A stretch of 64,000 nucleotides of DNA from an uncultured Alphaproteobacteria bacterium (GTDB lineage: Bacteria; Pseudomonadota; Alphaproteobacteria; Caulobacterales; Caulobacteraceae): contig CAIVVM010000005.1 of the NCBI GenBank assembly GCA_903909375.1, forward strand, positions 1 through 64,000, in the 5' to 3' direction. Of this stretch, positions 1-8,500 are shown piece by piece. The position numbers and the translations under genes were made by a program. Under the pieces are notes generated by a model. The model was not told the DNA's origin. It did no database searches and saw nothing but the letters and a program-made list of their open reading frames with translations. Position 1 is the stretch's first letter, and every line of letters starts with the position of its first letter.

Positions 1-68
1 CCGCCACCGCCCAGAACCTGCGCAAACTCGCCAAGCTGATCCCGCAACCGGCGCCCGCAATGGCCTGA
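1..68 (+). CDS. C-terminal end of a probable transposase (partial)
   Basis: The window opens inside a plus-strand reading frame that ends at the TGA at 66-68. The 21 visible residues include NLRKLAKLIPQ, which resembles the last residues of DDE transposases of the IS1182/IS5 type; such proteins often end in a QNLRKLAKL-like helix. Only this tail can be seen, so the family is a guess from a short motif. No terminal inverted repeat could be recognised in 69-336, a stretch where I see no gene. Confidence 0.4.
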   Translation, partial: ATAQNLRKLAKLIPQPAPAMA

Positions 69-336
69 GGGGGCGGGCCGCCTCGCCACAGCCCCGCCAA
101 CACCCGCGCCAGCAGCCGACTTCTTCAACAAAATCGGGGGAAATGAGGCTTTGGCTTAGCGACCGAAGTCGGACGCTCCCCACCTGCCCGCTGAGTAAGA
201 AGCGTCACTCTCGCCGAAGGCGCATTGTCCGAATTAGGCGAAGCACATTTGGACCGCGATTGGACCCATTCTTCCCTTTTCGGCGCGTTCGCCAAGCTCC
301 ATGTGGACCTGTCCCGGTGAAGCTCCGGACGCTCGC

Positions 337-1638
337 TCAGGGCTGCCCGTCGCCACCCCGGCGGGCGACGAAGCCATAATAGGCCAGTCCCAACGCCAAC
401 CATCCGGCGAGCAAGGCGTAAGGTTTCCAGTCCGTGCCAAATCCGAGGCTGGCGATCACCACGGCGGCGATCATCCCGAGGCCTGAGAGAACCTTCACGG
501 TCGAGCGACTGAAGCGCATCCGCGCTTGGGCGTGGATCTCCGGGTGCTTGTCTGCGACGACCCAGGCCGCCAGGCACGTGCCGAGGTACTTCATCATCGT
601 CGGGATACTTACCGCCAGCAGCAGGAACAGCAGACTGGACGGCAGCAGCAGGCCCGCGCATGAAGCCCCGAAGGCGACCATGGTGGCGTTATGCGGGGTG
701 CCGAAGCGGGGGTGAATGCTGCCCAGCGCTGATGGCAGCACACCGGCCCGGCCCATGGCGTAAAGGAAACGGGCGAAGACCAGGAAGACGGCGTTCATCG
801 ACTTCGATAGCGCGAGCACCGCCGCGGTCACGATCAGCGGCGTCGCCCATGCGCCAAGTGCGGCCTGGGCGGCGGTCAACAGTGGGGCGTCGCTCTTCGC
901 CAGGGCGTCGGCCCCGATCAGGCTGAGCGCCGTGAAAGCGATGGCGACATAGACCACCACAGTCAGAGCGACCGCCAGGCCAAGGCCGAGCGGCACCACG
1001 CGCTTGGGATCGTCGACCTCCTCGCCGACCTCGGTGGTGGTCTCGATGCCGAGGAACAACTGGATCATGAGAGGCAGCGCCGCGATGATCGGCGTCCATC
1101 CGCCCGCGAACGCATGGGCGAAGAGTTGCGGCTTGAGCTGCGGCGCTCCAGCGATCACGAACACAGCGAACACCGCCAGCAGCAGCAGCATCAGGATGGT
1201 CTGGGTGCGCGCGGCCACGGCGACGCCGACGTAGTTCAGCGCAAAGACCGCAGTGAAGAAGGCCAGGATCAACGGCTTCTCCGGCAGGGTCACCACCTTG
1301 CCCAAGTAGTTCACCAGCACCCGTGCCAGCACAATCATTACCACCGCGTTCGACAACACCCGGAGCCAGACAATACCGAAAGCGAACATCGGATGGGTGA
1401 ACTGCCGCTGCCACTCGAACGACGCCGCCGTCCTCGGCAGGGCTGAGGCCATGTAGGCGTAGACCAGCCCGAACAGCACCATCGGCAGGGCCGCCACAAT
1501 GACCGCGATCAATATGCCTTCGCCGCCGACTTCGGCCGCCGGGCCAAGTACCGAGAAGATTGAGGCGCCGATGGCCGTGCCGGCCCCCAGCATGACGAGG
1601 TCGATAAGGCGGACGCCAGTACGGAGCTTTTCAGTCAT
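337..1638 (-). CDS. APC-superfamily amino acid permease
   Basis: This 433-residue integral membrane protein has the N-terminal APC signature GAGTAIGASIF near residues 18-28, followed by about twelve hydrophobic segments, the usual size for an amino acid/polyamine/organocation transporter. It should move amino acids across the inner membrane. The start lies 8 bp after the stop of the M61-like peptidase gene, so it is the third gene of the operon amidohydrolase > M61 > permease. In that setting it probably imports amino acids released by the exported peptidases. Substrate specificity cannot be read from the sequence. Confidence 0.88.
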   Translation of the reverse strand: MTEKLRTGVRLIDLVMLGAGTAIGASIFSVLGPAAEVGGEGILIAVIVAALPMVLFGLVYAYMASALPRTAASFEWQRQFTHPMFAFGIVWLRVLSNAVVMIVLARVLVNYLGKVVTLPEKPLILAFFTAVFALNYVGVAVAARTQTILMLLLLAVFAVFVIAGAPQLKPQLFAHAFAGGWTPIIAALPLMIQLFLGIETTTEVGEEVDDPKRVVPLGLGLAVALTVVVYVAIAFTALSLIGADALAKSDAPLLTAAQAALGAWATPLIVTAAVLALSKSMNAVFLVFARFLYAMGRAGVLPSALGSIHPRFGTPHNATMVAFGASCAGLLLPSSLLFLLLAVSIPTMMKYLGTCLAAWVVADKHPEIHAQARMRFSRSTVKVLSGLGMIAAVVIASLGFGTDWKPYALLAGWLALGLAYYGFVARRGGDGQP

Positions 1639-1646
1639 GCGTTGTC

Positions 1647-3338
1647 CTAGAACCGGCAGGCCGCATCCGGGACCTTCGGGTCGCGGGCCCAGCGATAGCC
1701 TTCCACTACCGCCCCCCGCGGCAGATAGGTCACCGTCGTCCGGGATTCGCCCCGGCGCAAGGTGAGGGTGAGGGTCTGGGCCTCGTCGGCGCGCGCCTTG
1801 GCCACGTCACTGACCTCGACGATGGCATCGCCGTCACGCATCCCGGCCTGCGCCGCGGCCGAACCGGCGACCACGCCGCGGACGATCCGTTCGTCGTTCA
1901 GCGACGCGCGCGCGAAGCCCAGCTGAAACTGGCGGATCGGGTGGCTGACGACAATCAGGCACGGGGCGTAGAGGTTGGCCGGCGGCTTCAGGAGGCCGCC
2001 TGAGACCATGTGGTGATATCGCGCCTTCGCCGCGTCCGCGCCGATCTCCTGGCCTACCAGTTCAAGCCATTCCGGGATGCCCCGGGGCTCGCCGGCCACC
2101 TGGCGCCGGCGCAGCGCCTTGACGATGTCGTCCAGGCCGCGACGCCCCTGACTGGCCTCGCGGATCGTAGCGTCGGTCTGCTGCAGATAGAGCCATCCTC
2201 GGCCGTAGGGGACCGTCTGGGCGATGGGATCGGTCCAGAATTTCTGCGCCGCCTCAGGGTTCGAGGCCGCGATGTAGGGGTTGCTGTAGTAGGCGTCCGC
2301 GCGCTCGTTGAAGGTCTTCAGCAGACGGTCGACGCTGATCGCACCGGCGCGGAATGACAAGACGGTCGAGTAGTGTTCAGCCGCGCCTTCGGAATACCAG
2401 GCCGTGTCGCCATGCTCGCCCTGCATCGCCGGCCAGGTGTGCGCCATCTCGTGGGCCAGCAGACCCTGCAGGCTGTCGGCGGTGGGCTTGGCGGCGGCGT
2501 TGTAGCCAAACATGAAGGACTGGGCGAGGCCGGTGCCGCCAGTCCCCGAATAGGGATTCTGGCGTACGAACACCCGGTACCTCGACACCGCGTCGCCGAA
2601 AAAGCCCGACATCGCGCCGTAGAGCGCCTTCATTCGCTCGCCCAGAAGATTGGCGTCGAAAGGCGGATCGGAGAGCCAGTAGAAGCCGAAAGGCGCCTTC
2701 GGGTCGGTCGGGTAAGAGCGGACCGGTCCCACATAGTAATAGCTGAACGCCAGCACTTCGGACGGTACGACCGTGTCGACCGCACCCTCGCCCAGCGACC
2801 ATACCCCACGCGCGCCGGCCGGCGCGGCGGTCAGGTCCCAGGCCAGATGAACCTGCCATGGACCAGGGCGAACCGGGGTCGCCAGGAAGCCGTTGCCGGA
2901 GCCTGCGAAGCCGCCGGCTTCCTCGCGCAGGTCGAACAGAGGGCCGTTGTTAGTTGCCGCGGTTACCTTGCGGGGCGGCGCCCGATAGCTGACCACCACG
3001 TCGCCGACGGACGCGCGACCAACACTCCAGCGTCGATAGACGCCCTGCGGCGTTGGTGGCTCCTCGGACTGGGTCAGCGGCAGCGGCCCCTGGTCGTCGC
3101 GTGCGGTCAGGGCCTTGCCGTCGTAGCGGGGCGTGGGGATTCCCACGAGCGACAGGGGCAGACGGACAAGTCCCTCGCCCGCCTTCAGGCCGGGCTGATC
3201 CAGCACCATGCGAACGCCGAGATAGCTGTCCGCGCCGCCTGTGGCGTGCGGGCTGAGCATCAGGTCGAGCTTAGGCGGTTCCGCGGCGAGCGCCGGCGCC
3301 GCAAGGGCGCCGAGGATCGTCAGGAACAGCCGCCTCAC
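1647..3338 (-). CDS. Exported M61-like metallopeptidase with C-terminal PDZ domain
   Basis: The 563-residue protein begins with a Sec-type signal peptide (MRRLFLTILGALAAPALA). The zinc site HEMAH lies at residues 296-300 and the third ligand is probably E317 in WYSEG, as in the M61 glycyl-aminopeptidase/gluzincin group. A PDZ-like domain covers roughly residues 475-550. It is predicted to act in the periplasm on peptides. Its ATG overlaps the amidohydrolase stop (ATGA), showing translational coupling. A paralogue with the same architecture lies at 8494-10143. Exact substrate preference is unknown. Confidence 0.8.
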   Translation of the reverse strand: MRRLFLTILGALAAPALAAEPPKLDLMLSPHATGGADSYLGVRMVLDQPGLKAGEGLVRLPLSLVGIPTPRYDGKALTARDDQGPLPLTQSEEPPTPQGVYRRWSVGRASVGDVVVSYRAPPRKVTAATNNGPLFDLREEAGGFAGSGNGFLATPVRPGPWQVHLAWDLTAAPAGARGVWSLGEGAVDTVVPSEVLAFSYYYVGPVRSYPTDPKAPFGFYWLSDPPFDANLLGERMKALYGAMSGFFGDAVSRYRVFVRQNPYSGTGGTGLAQSFMFGYNAAAKPTADSLQGLLAHEMAHTWPAMQGEHGDTAWYSEGAAEHYSTVLSFRAGAISVDRLLKTFNERADAYYSNPYIAASNPEAAQKFWTDPIAQTVPYGRGWLYLQQTDATIREASQGRRGLDDIVKALRRRQVAGEPRGIPEWLELVGQEIGADAAKARYHHMVSGGLLKPPANLYAPCLIVVSHPIRQFQLGFARASLNDERIVRGVVAGSAAAQAGMRDGDAIVEVSDVAKARADEAQTLTLTLRRGESRTTVTYLPRGAVVEGYRWARDPKVPDAACRF

Positions 3339-5359
3339 TTGGCCGGACCGGTCACTGGCGGCGGCGGGGCGAAGGGCCGGATCGCCAGGTGCTCGTAAAT
3401 CTCCGCCGGATAGTAGGCGACGCCGCCGACCATGGTCATGCGGTTCTTGCGGAGCGCGCTGATGTCCCGGGTGGGGTCGCCCTCGACCAGGATGAAGTCA
3501 GCCAGCTTGCCGCGCTCGATGGTCCCGAGCTGGCTGTCGCGGCGGAAGTACTTTTCGCTGTCGAGAGTCGCGAGGCGCAGCGCCTTGCCGGGCGTGAGTC
3601 CGGCCATGACATAGACCTCCATCTCACGCAGCAGCGAGAAGCCCGTGCCGTCGTCGGTGCCGGGCAGCAGCTGGATGCCTTCGTCGTCCAGCAACTTCAA
3701 TACCTCCAGCAACTTGCGGAACCCGGCCTGATAGTCGGCGTCGTCCTGCGGCGTGTTGATGGTCACGAAGCCCCGACGCCGGTAGCGCTGGTAGCCGATC
3801 GGCACATGGTCGAGGTAGGGCGCATCGCCCGCCTGCACCTGGCCGGAGCGGGACAGCATCAGTCGCTCGAGGATCATCGCCGTCGTGTCGAGCGCGACAT
3901 GGCGGTCCTTCATCAGCTGGACCGTCGCGCGCACCCGGTCAGACTTGAGATCCAGGTCCTTGCCCCGCGCCATGCCGGTGAGCCGCAGCGGCGTGCGGGT
4001 GTCTTCCTTGGGCTCGAGGATCCACCCCAGCATCAGCTGGTTGATGTGGGCGATGTCGTCGTAGCCGTCGCGGATCACCCGATCCGGCGAGGAGAAGGCC
4101 GGCACGTGGCCGGTGACGCCGAGGCCCAGCCGCTTGGCCTCGGCAGCCACGGGAGCCACCCAGTCAGGCGGGAAGGAGTTGTAGATCTTGACCTGCCAGT
4201 AGCCGTGGTCGGCATACCAGCGCACGTCCTCCAGAGCCTGTGGCAGGGTATCGGCGATGAAGCCGTTGCGGGCCGAATAGGGGCTGCGGCCCTCCAGGAA
4301 GCCGTTGCGGACGATCCGCGGCCCGGCCAGCTTGCCGGCCTCCAGGCCCTTCACCATCGCCAGCAGTTCGTCGTTGTCGTTGCCCTGGTCGCGGGTGGCA
4401 GTGACCCCGGCGGCGAGATTGAACAGGTTCGACGCCAGGCTCGAGTGCGAGTGCATATCGTGCAGGCCGGGCACCAGCGTGCCGCCCTGCCCGTCGATCA
4501 CCGTTTCGTCCTTCGGCGCCGGGCCGGGGGCGTCGTTGGCCGTGACCCCGGTGATCCGCTCGCCATACACGGTGACCATCGACAGCCCGCCGACCGCCAT
4601 GGTCACAGGATTGAAGATGCGCACGTTGCGGATTTGCACCGGACCGGCAAAACGGTGCGCGAGCTTGGCCTGCGCCTCTTCGGCCCGGGCCTGGGTGATC
4701 TCGCGGTTGGCCTTCTGCAGCACCGGCATGAAGGCCTCGTAGCCCTCGCGGATCACGCCGCCGGCCGCGAACAGGTCGCCTTGGCGGTCGACGACCACGT
4801 GCTCCGGCGTCAGATCGATACCGGTCAGCTCGTAGATGGTGACCGGTACTGCGGCCTTACCCTCGCCGATCGTCAGCCTGCGGCCCTCGACGAGCGTCAG
4901 CTTGCCCGACGGCAGAACCGGCAGGGTATGGCCGGGCGCCTTCAGCAGCGCCTTCACATACAAGCCCAACATCCACGGACTGACGTCGTTGCCGATGTAG
5001 AGCAGCGGCTTTGCCGCCGGGACCTCGCCCTTGTCAGCCTGGCTCAGCCACTCGGCAGCGCCCGCCTTCCAGGTGAAATGCTCCTGCACCGGATTGCCGA
5101 ACAGGCTCTCGCCCTCGATGGTCCAGGTGACGGGGAAGCCGGCGGCATCGAGATCGATCTGCTCACGGGCCTTGGGACCGCGGCCATTGTTGACCACCGC
5201 GTAGTCCACCGCGATGTGACGGTCTTTCACCTCGGCGGTCAGGTAGCCGACCTTTTCGCCGCCCGCCATGGCGACGAATTTCTGGGCCCGAGCCGATGCA
5301 GAGCCGGCCATACACAGAGCCATGGCGATCCCGGTGAACGCGGCGGCGCGGAACGACAT
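3335..5359 (-). CDS. Exported amidohydrolase-family protein (imidazolonepropionase-like)
   Basis: The 674-residue protein has a signal peptide (MSFRAAAFTGIAMALCMAGSASA), about 240 residues of extra N-terminal sequence, and an amidohydrolase TIM-barrel with the metal motif HSH at 303-305, later GHVPAF and a C-terminal GTDDGTG aspartate motif. Members of this group cleave C-N bonds, including those of dipeptides and N-acyl amino acids. I chose the start at 5359 over the in-frame ATG at 5386 because GGAGAGGGG precedes it, it begins the signal peptide, and the upstream ATG lies inside the -10 region of the shared promoter. First gene of an operon with the M61-like peptidase and the permease. Confidence 0.82.
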   Translation of the reverse strand: MSFRAAAFTGIAMALCMAGSASARAQKFVAMAGGEKVGYLTAEVKDRHIAVDYAVVNNGRGPKAREQIDLDAAGFPVTWTIEGESLFGNPVQEHFTWKAGAAEWLSQADKGEVPAAKPLLYIGNDVSPWMLGLYVKALLKAPGHTLPVLPSGKLTLVEGRRLTIGEGKAAVPVTIYELTGIDLTPEHVVVDRQGDLFAAGGVIREGYEAFMPVLQKANREITQARAEEAQAKLAHRFAGPVQIRNVRIFNPVTMAVGGLSMVTVYGERITGVTANDAPGPAPKDETVIDGQGGTLVPGLHDMHSHSSLASNLFNLAAGVTATRDQGNDNDELLAMVKGLEAGKLAGPRIVRNGFLEGRSPYSARNGFIADTLPQALEDVRWYADHGYWQVKIYNSFPPDWVAPVAAEAKRLGLGVTGHVPAFSSPDRVIRDGYDDIAHINQLMLGWILEPKEDTRTPLRLTGMARGKDLDLKSDRVRATVQLMKDRHVALDTTAMILERLMLSRSGQVQAGDAPYLDHVPIGYQRYRRRGFVTINTPQDDADYQAGFRKLLEVLKLLDDEGIQLLPGTDDGTGFSLLREMEVYVMAGLTPGKALRLATLDSEKYFRRDSQLGTIERGKLADFILVEGDPTRDISALRKNRMTMVGGVAYYPAEIYEHLAIRPFAPPPPVTGPAK

Positions 5360-5382
5360 TGGACACCCCTCTCCAGTAGGGG

Positions 5383-5420
5383 ACATCGTACCTGGGAGAT
5401 GCGGATTTTCTATTCGTAGT
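5383..5420 (-). promoter_or_regulatory. Shared-box promoter 1 (amidohydrolase operon)
   Basis: Reading leftward, TACGAATAGAAAATCC is followed by exactly 11 nt and then GTACGATG. This matches the A-rich box, 11-nt spacer and GCTA-type -10 seen at five other promoters in the first 20 kb. The box sits where a -35 would be and replaces a recognisable TTGAC, suggesting activator dependence (inference). Confidence 0.65.
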
Positions 5421-5470
5421 CCCTGACAGGAGCCCGGCCAGCGACACGTTCAATGCACCGCGCCGGAGCC

Positions 5471-5491
5471 GGCGACATAGGCTATGTCGCC
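5471..5491. repeat. 21-bp palindrome in the divergent promoter region
   Basis: GGCGACATAG, one central G, then CTATGTCGCC: two perfect 10-bp arms. It lies between the leftward amidohydrolase promoter and the rightward S10 promoter, with no T-run on either side, so an operator is more likely than a terminator. I found no second copy at the other shared-box promoters. Confidence 0.6.
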
Positions 5492-5511
5492 TGCAATGGC
5501 GCGGCCCGACA

Positions 5512-5547
5512 GAACGAAAAGATAATCCGGCGCAACACGGCTAACGT
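5512..5547 (+). promoter_or_regulatory. Shared-box promoter 2 (S10 pair)
   Basis: GAACGAAAAGATAATCC, an 11-nt spacer, then GCTAACGT at 5540-5547. The predicted transcription start lies about 20 nt upstream of the GAGGGGGAA ribosome-binding site and the ATG at 5574. This copy is closest to the consensus of the six. Confidence 0.7.
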
Positions 5548-5573
5548 CGTTTCAGGCATGCGAGGGGGAAGTC

Positions 5574-7049
5574 ATGGCTTCGATCACCAAAAGGGACTTG
5601 TTGGCCGCTGGCGGGCTCGCCCTGGCCGCAGCGCCAGCCCTGGCCCAGGACGCGCCGGGCGGCCCCTTCGTCACCAGGCACACGGGCATCTTCAACGGCA
5701 AGACCGTCGACTACGTGGCCACTGTTGGCGAGACAATCCTCATCGGCCCGGACGGACGGCTCACCGCACGTTTCGTCTCCACTTCCTATGTGAGCGCGAA
5801 AGCCGAAAAGGCGACGCGGCCAGTGCTGTTCGCCTTCAATGGGGGCCCCAGCAGCTCCTCGGCGACACTGCATATGGTGGCGCTGGGTCCCAAGCGGATC
5901 GCCGTGGCGCAGGACCCGAAGGCGCCGGCGCCGGCGCCATCCATGGCCGACAATCCGCTGACCGTTCTGGACGTGGCCGATATCGTCTTCATCGATCCGG
6001 CCGAGACCGGCTATTCGCGGATCCTGCCGGCCGGCAAGCGGGAGTACTTCTACTCTGTGGAAGGTGACGCCCAGTCTGTGTCGGACTTCATTGTCGCCTG
6101 GATCCACGCCAACGGCCGCGAGGCGTCGCCGAAGTATGTACTGGGCGAGAGCTACGGAACCATGAGGGCAGCGCTGATGGCCGGGCAGCTGGCGAAGGTC
6201 ATGCCGCTCGACGGCGTGTTCCTGTTCGGCCAGGCGGTGAACATGATCGAGACCAGCCAGCGGGCGAAGAACGTGCTGGCCTATGCGACCAACCTGCCGG
6301 CGCTGGCCGCCATCGCGGCCTATCACGGCAAGGCGACTGTCAAAGCCCGGTCGATGGACGCCCTGATCGACGAGACCTACGCCTGGGGCATGGGGGAGTA
6401 CCTGCAGGCGCTGCTGCAAGGCAACGATCTGCCGCTCTCGAGACGCAAGGCGATCGCGGCGAAGCTGCAGGCCTATACGGGGATCGGCGCCGACTACTAC
6501 CTGGCCAACGACCTGATCATCACGAAGGTCGCCTTCGCCCGTGAATTCCTGAAGGCGACGGGCGAACTCGTCGGAACCTATGACGCCCGCTACGTTGGGC
6601 CGGCTCCCCGACCAGGCGAGCGCGGCCAGGACCCGTTCACCAAGGTGCAGGCGGCGATCCAGCCGGCGATGCTGGAACACTATGCAACATCCCTAGGCGT
6701 CACGTGGCCGGCGGCAAACTATCGCGGTCAGGCGCCGGACTCCAACACCTGGACCTGGTCCGGCACCCTGGGCCCGGGCGGCCCGTTCCTGGACTACGAC
6801 TACCAGGCCCGCATCTCGCCCGCCTTTGCCGCGAACCCGAAATTCCGGCTGATGATCGGCACCGGGATCTACGACCTGACGACCACCGTCGGGCCCGCCC
6901 GCTACATGGTGACCAAGAGCGAATGGCCCCGAGAACGGGTCTTCCAAAGGCAGTATGTCGGCGGACACATGGCGTACACCCACATCACCAGCCACAAGGC
7001 CTTCACCGACGATATCCGCGCCTGGGTGCTTGGCGGGAAGCCCGCCTGA
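5574..7049 (+). CDS. S10-family serine carboxypeptidase (exported), copy 1
   Basis: The 491-residue protein carries an export signal (TKRDLLAAGG, then ALAQ), Tat-like but with a lysine-arginine pair. S10 landmarks are FNGGPSSSS near 88-96, the nucleophile S193 in GESYG, D434 in TGIYDL and H465 in GGHM. The usual DPVGTGFS block reads DPAETGYS. Peptidase S10 enzymes remove single C-terminal amino acids, and this one should work in the periplasm. The gene has a strong RBS (GAGGGGGAA) and overlaps copy 2 by TGATG, so the two form an operon. Confidence 0.88.
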   Translation: MASITKRDLLAAGGLALAAAPALAQDAPGGPFVTRHTGIFNGKTVDYVATVGETILIGPDGRLTARFVSTSYVSAKAEKATRPVLFAFNGGPSSSSATLHMVALGPKRIAVAQDPKAPAPAPSMADNPLTVLDVADIVFIDPAETGYSRILPAGKREYFYSVEGDAQSVSDFIVAWIHANGREASPKYVLGESYGTMRAALMAGQLAKVMPLDGVFLFGQAVNMIETSQRAKNVLAYATNLPALAAIAAYHGKATVKARSMDALIDETYAWGMGEYLQALLQGNDLPLSRRKAIAAKLQAYTGIGADYYLANDLIITKVAFAREFLKATGELVGTYDARYVGPAPRPGERGQDPFTKVQAAIQPAMLEHYATSLGVTWPAANYRGQAPDSNTWTWSGTLGPGGPFLDYDYQARISPAFAANPKFRLMIGTGIYDLTTTVGPARYMVTKSEWPRERVFQRQYVGGHMAYTHITSHKAFTDDIRAWVLGGKPA

Positions 7050-8500
7050 TGCGCCACGCGATCCTGGCCGCCACCCTCTGGACCGCCCTGGCCGCGACGC
7101 CCGCTGTCGCCACCGAGGCAGCCGCCATCACCCAACACCAGATCACGGTCGCCGGCCGGCCGCTGAAGTACACAGCCGAGGCGGGGCGCGTGCCCATCCG
7201 CGACGCCGAGACCGGCGAGCCCCACGGCTTCATGTTCTACACGGCCTATCGCGTCGCCTCGAAGACGCCGCGGCCGCTGACCTTCGTCTGGAACGGCGGT
7301 CCGGGCGCGGCCTCGGTCCTGCTGCACTTCGAAGCCGCCGGTCCGCGGCGTCTTGAGGGCGGCCGGCTGATCGACAACGACGACACCTGGCTGACCGACA
7401 CTGACCTGGTTTTTGTCGATCCGATAGGGACGGGGTTCAGCCGGCCGGCGAAGGCCGAGTACGACGACGAGTTCTACGGCACCGTCGGCGACGTGGCCTC
7501 GGTCACCGAGTTCGTCCGGGCCTGGCGGCGACTGCGCGGGGAGACCGATGCGCCGGTGTTCCTGGCCGGCGAGAGCTGGGGCGCCGGCCGCGCGGCTAAT
7601 GTCGGCTACGCACTGCTGAAGCGCGGGGTACCGGTCGCGGGAACGGTGCTGATTTCGGGCGGCTCTGGTCTGTCGTCCGAGTTTACCACCCAGGGCGACC
7701 TGGGCGCGCTGCGGATGGCGAACCTGGCCGCCACGGCGCTGTTCCATGGAAAGCTGGACCCTACGATAGGTGCCCAACCGGACCCCGCCCGCGCCGCCGC
7801 CGAGGTCTGGGTGCGCGAGACCTACATCCCTGCGCTCCGTCGGCTCTCCAGCCTCAATGACGCCGAGCGCGACGCCATTGCCGCCGGGCTGGCGCGGATC
7901 ACCGGCCTGCCCGCCGACCAGATCGATCGCAAGTCGCTGGCTGTCACCCCCCGCCAGTTCCGCACCACGCTCCTGCCGGGCAAGGCCCTGGACACCTTCG
8001 ATATGCGCCTTACGCGCCCGGCCGACGGCCGGTCGGCGACCGTGCTGCTGCGGTACTTCGCTGAGGATCTCGGCTACCGCACCGACCTGCCTTATATCGG
8101 CCTGGAAGACCTCGATCAGGGCTATCTGCCCGATGGCAAGGTGCCCCAGTCGGTCAATACACGCTGGAACTACGCCACCGGTCCGGTGACGCCCGACGAG
8201 ATTAGGGTTGCCATCGCCGAGGCGCAGCGGACAGGTGCAGGCCCACCGCAGCTCGGTCCGCCGCTGCCTGGGACAGCCGAGGCCGTGGCGTTGAACCCGA
8301 AGTTAAAGGTGCTGGTCGCCACAGGTCTCTATGATTCACTCGGCAACTGCGCGGCCGACACCGAGCGCGCCCGGGGCCTCGCCGCGGCGCTGAAGGCCGC
8401 CATGAGCTTCCACTGCTATGTTGGTGGCCACATGATGTACCGCGACCCGGCCTCGCGCACCGCGCTCACCCGCGATGTTCGGGCGCTGGTCGCTCAGTAG
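7049..8500 (+). CDS. S10-family serine carboxypeptidase (exported), copy 2
   Basis: The 483-residue protein starts at the ATG that overlaps the stop of copy 1, which gives a clean signal peptide (MRHAILAATLWTALAATPAVA). It has WNGGPGAAS, DPIGTGFS, the nucleophile S176 in GESWG, D429 in LYDS and H461 in GGHM. It is divergent from copy 1 outside these blocks, so a different C-terminal residue preference is plausible (inference). It converges with the second M61 gene, whose 3' end overlaps it by 7 bp. Confidence 0.88.
   Translation: MRHAILAATLWTALAATPAVATEAAAITQHQITVAGRPLKYTAEAGRVPIRDAETGEPHGFMFYTAYRVASKTPRPLTFVWNGGPGAASVLLHFEAAGPRRLEGGRLIDNDDTWLTDTDLVFVDPIGTGFSRPAKAEYDDEFYGTVGDVASVTEFVRAWRRLRGETDAPVFLAGESWGAGRAANVGYALLKRGVPVAGTVLISGGSGLSSEFTTQGDLGALRMANLAATALFHGKLDPTIGAQPDPARAAAEVWVRETYIPALRRLSSLNDAERDAIAAGLARITGLPADQIDRKSLAVTPRQFRTTLLPGKALDTFDMRLTRPADGRSATVLLRYFAEDLGYRTDLPYIGLEDLDQGYLPDGKVPQSVNTRWNYATGPVTPDEIRVAIAEAQRTGAGPPQLGPPLPGTAEAVALNPKLKVLVATGLYDSLGNCAADTERARGLAAALKAAMSFHCYVGGHMMYRDPASRTALTRDVRALVAQ

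Noticed and set aside
1..336. A complete insertion sequence at the left edge
   Set aside because: Only 21 codons of a transposase-like tail are present and no terminal inverted repeat could be identified.
3389..5419. 676-residue plus-strand frame opposite the amidohydrolase
   Set aside because: Antisense shadow with repetitive H/Q/R/V/G composition and no recognisable motif.
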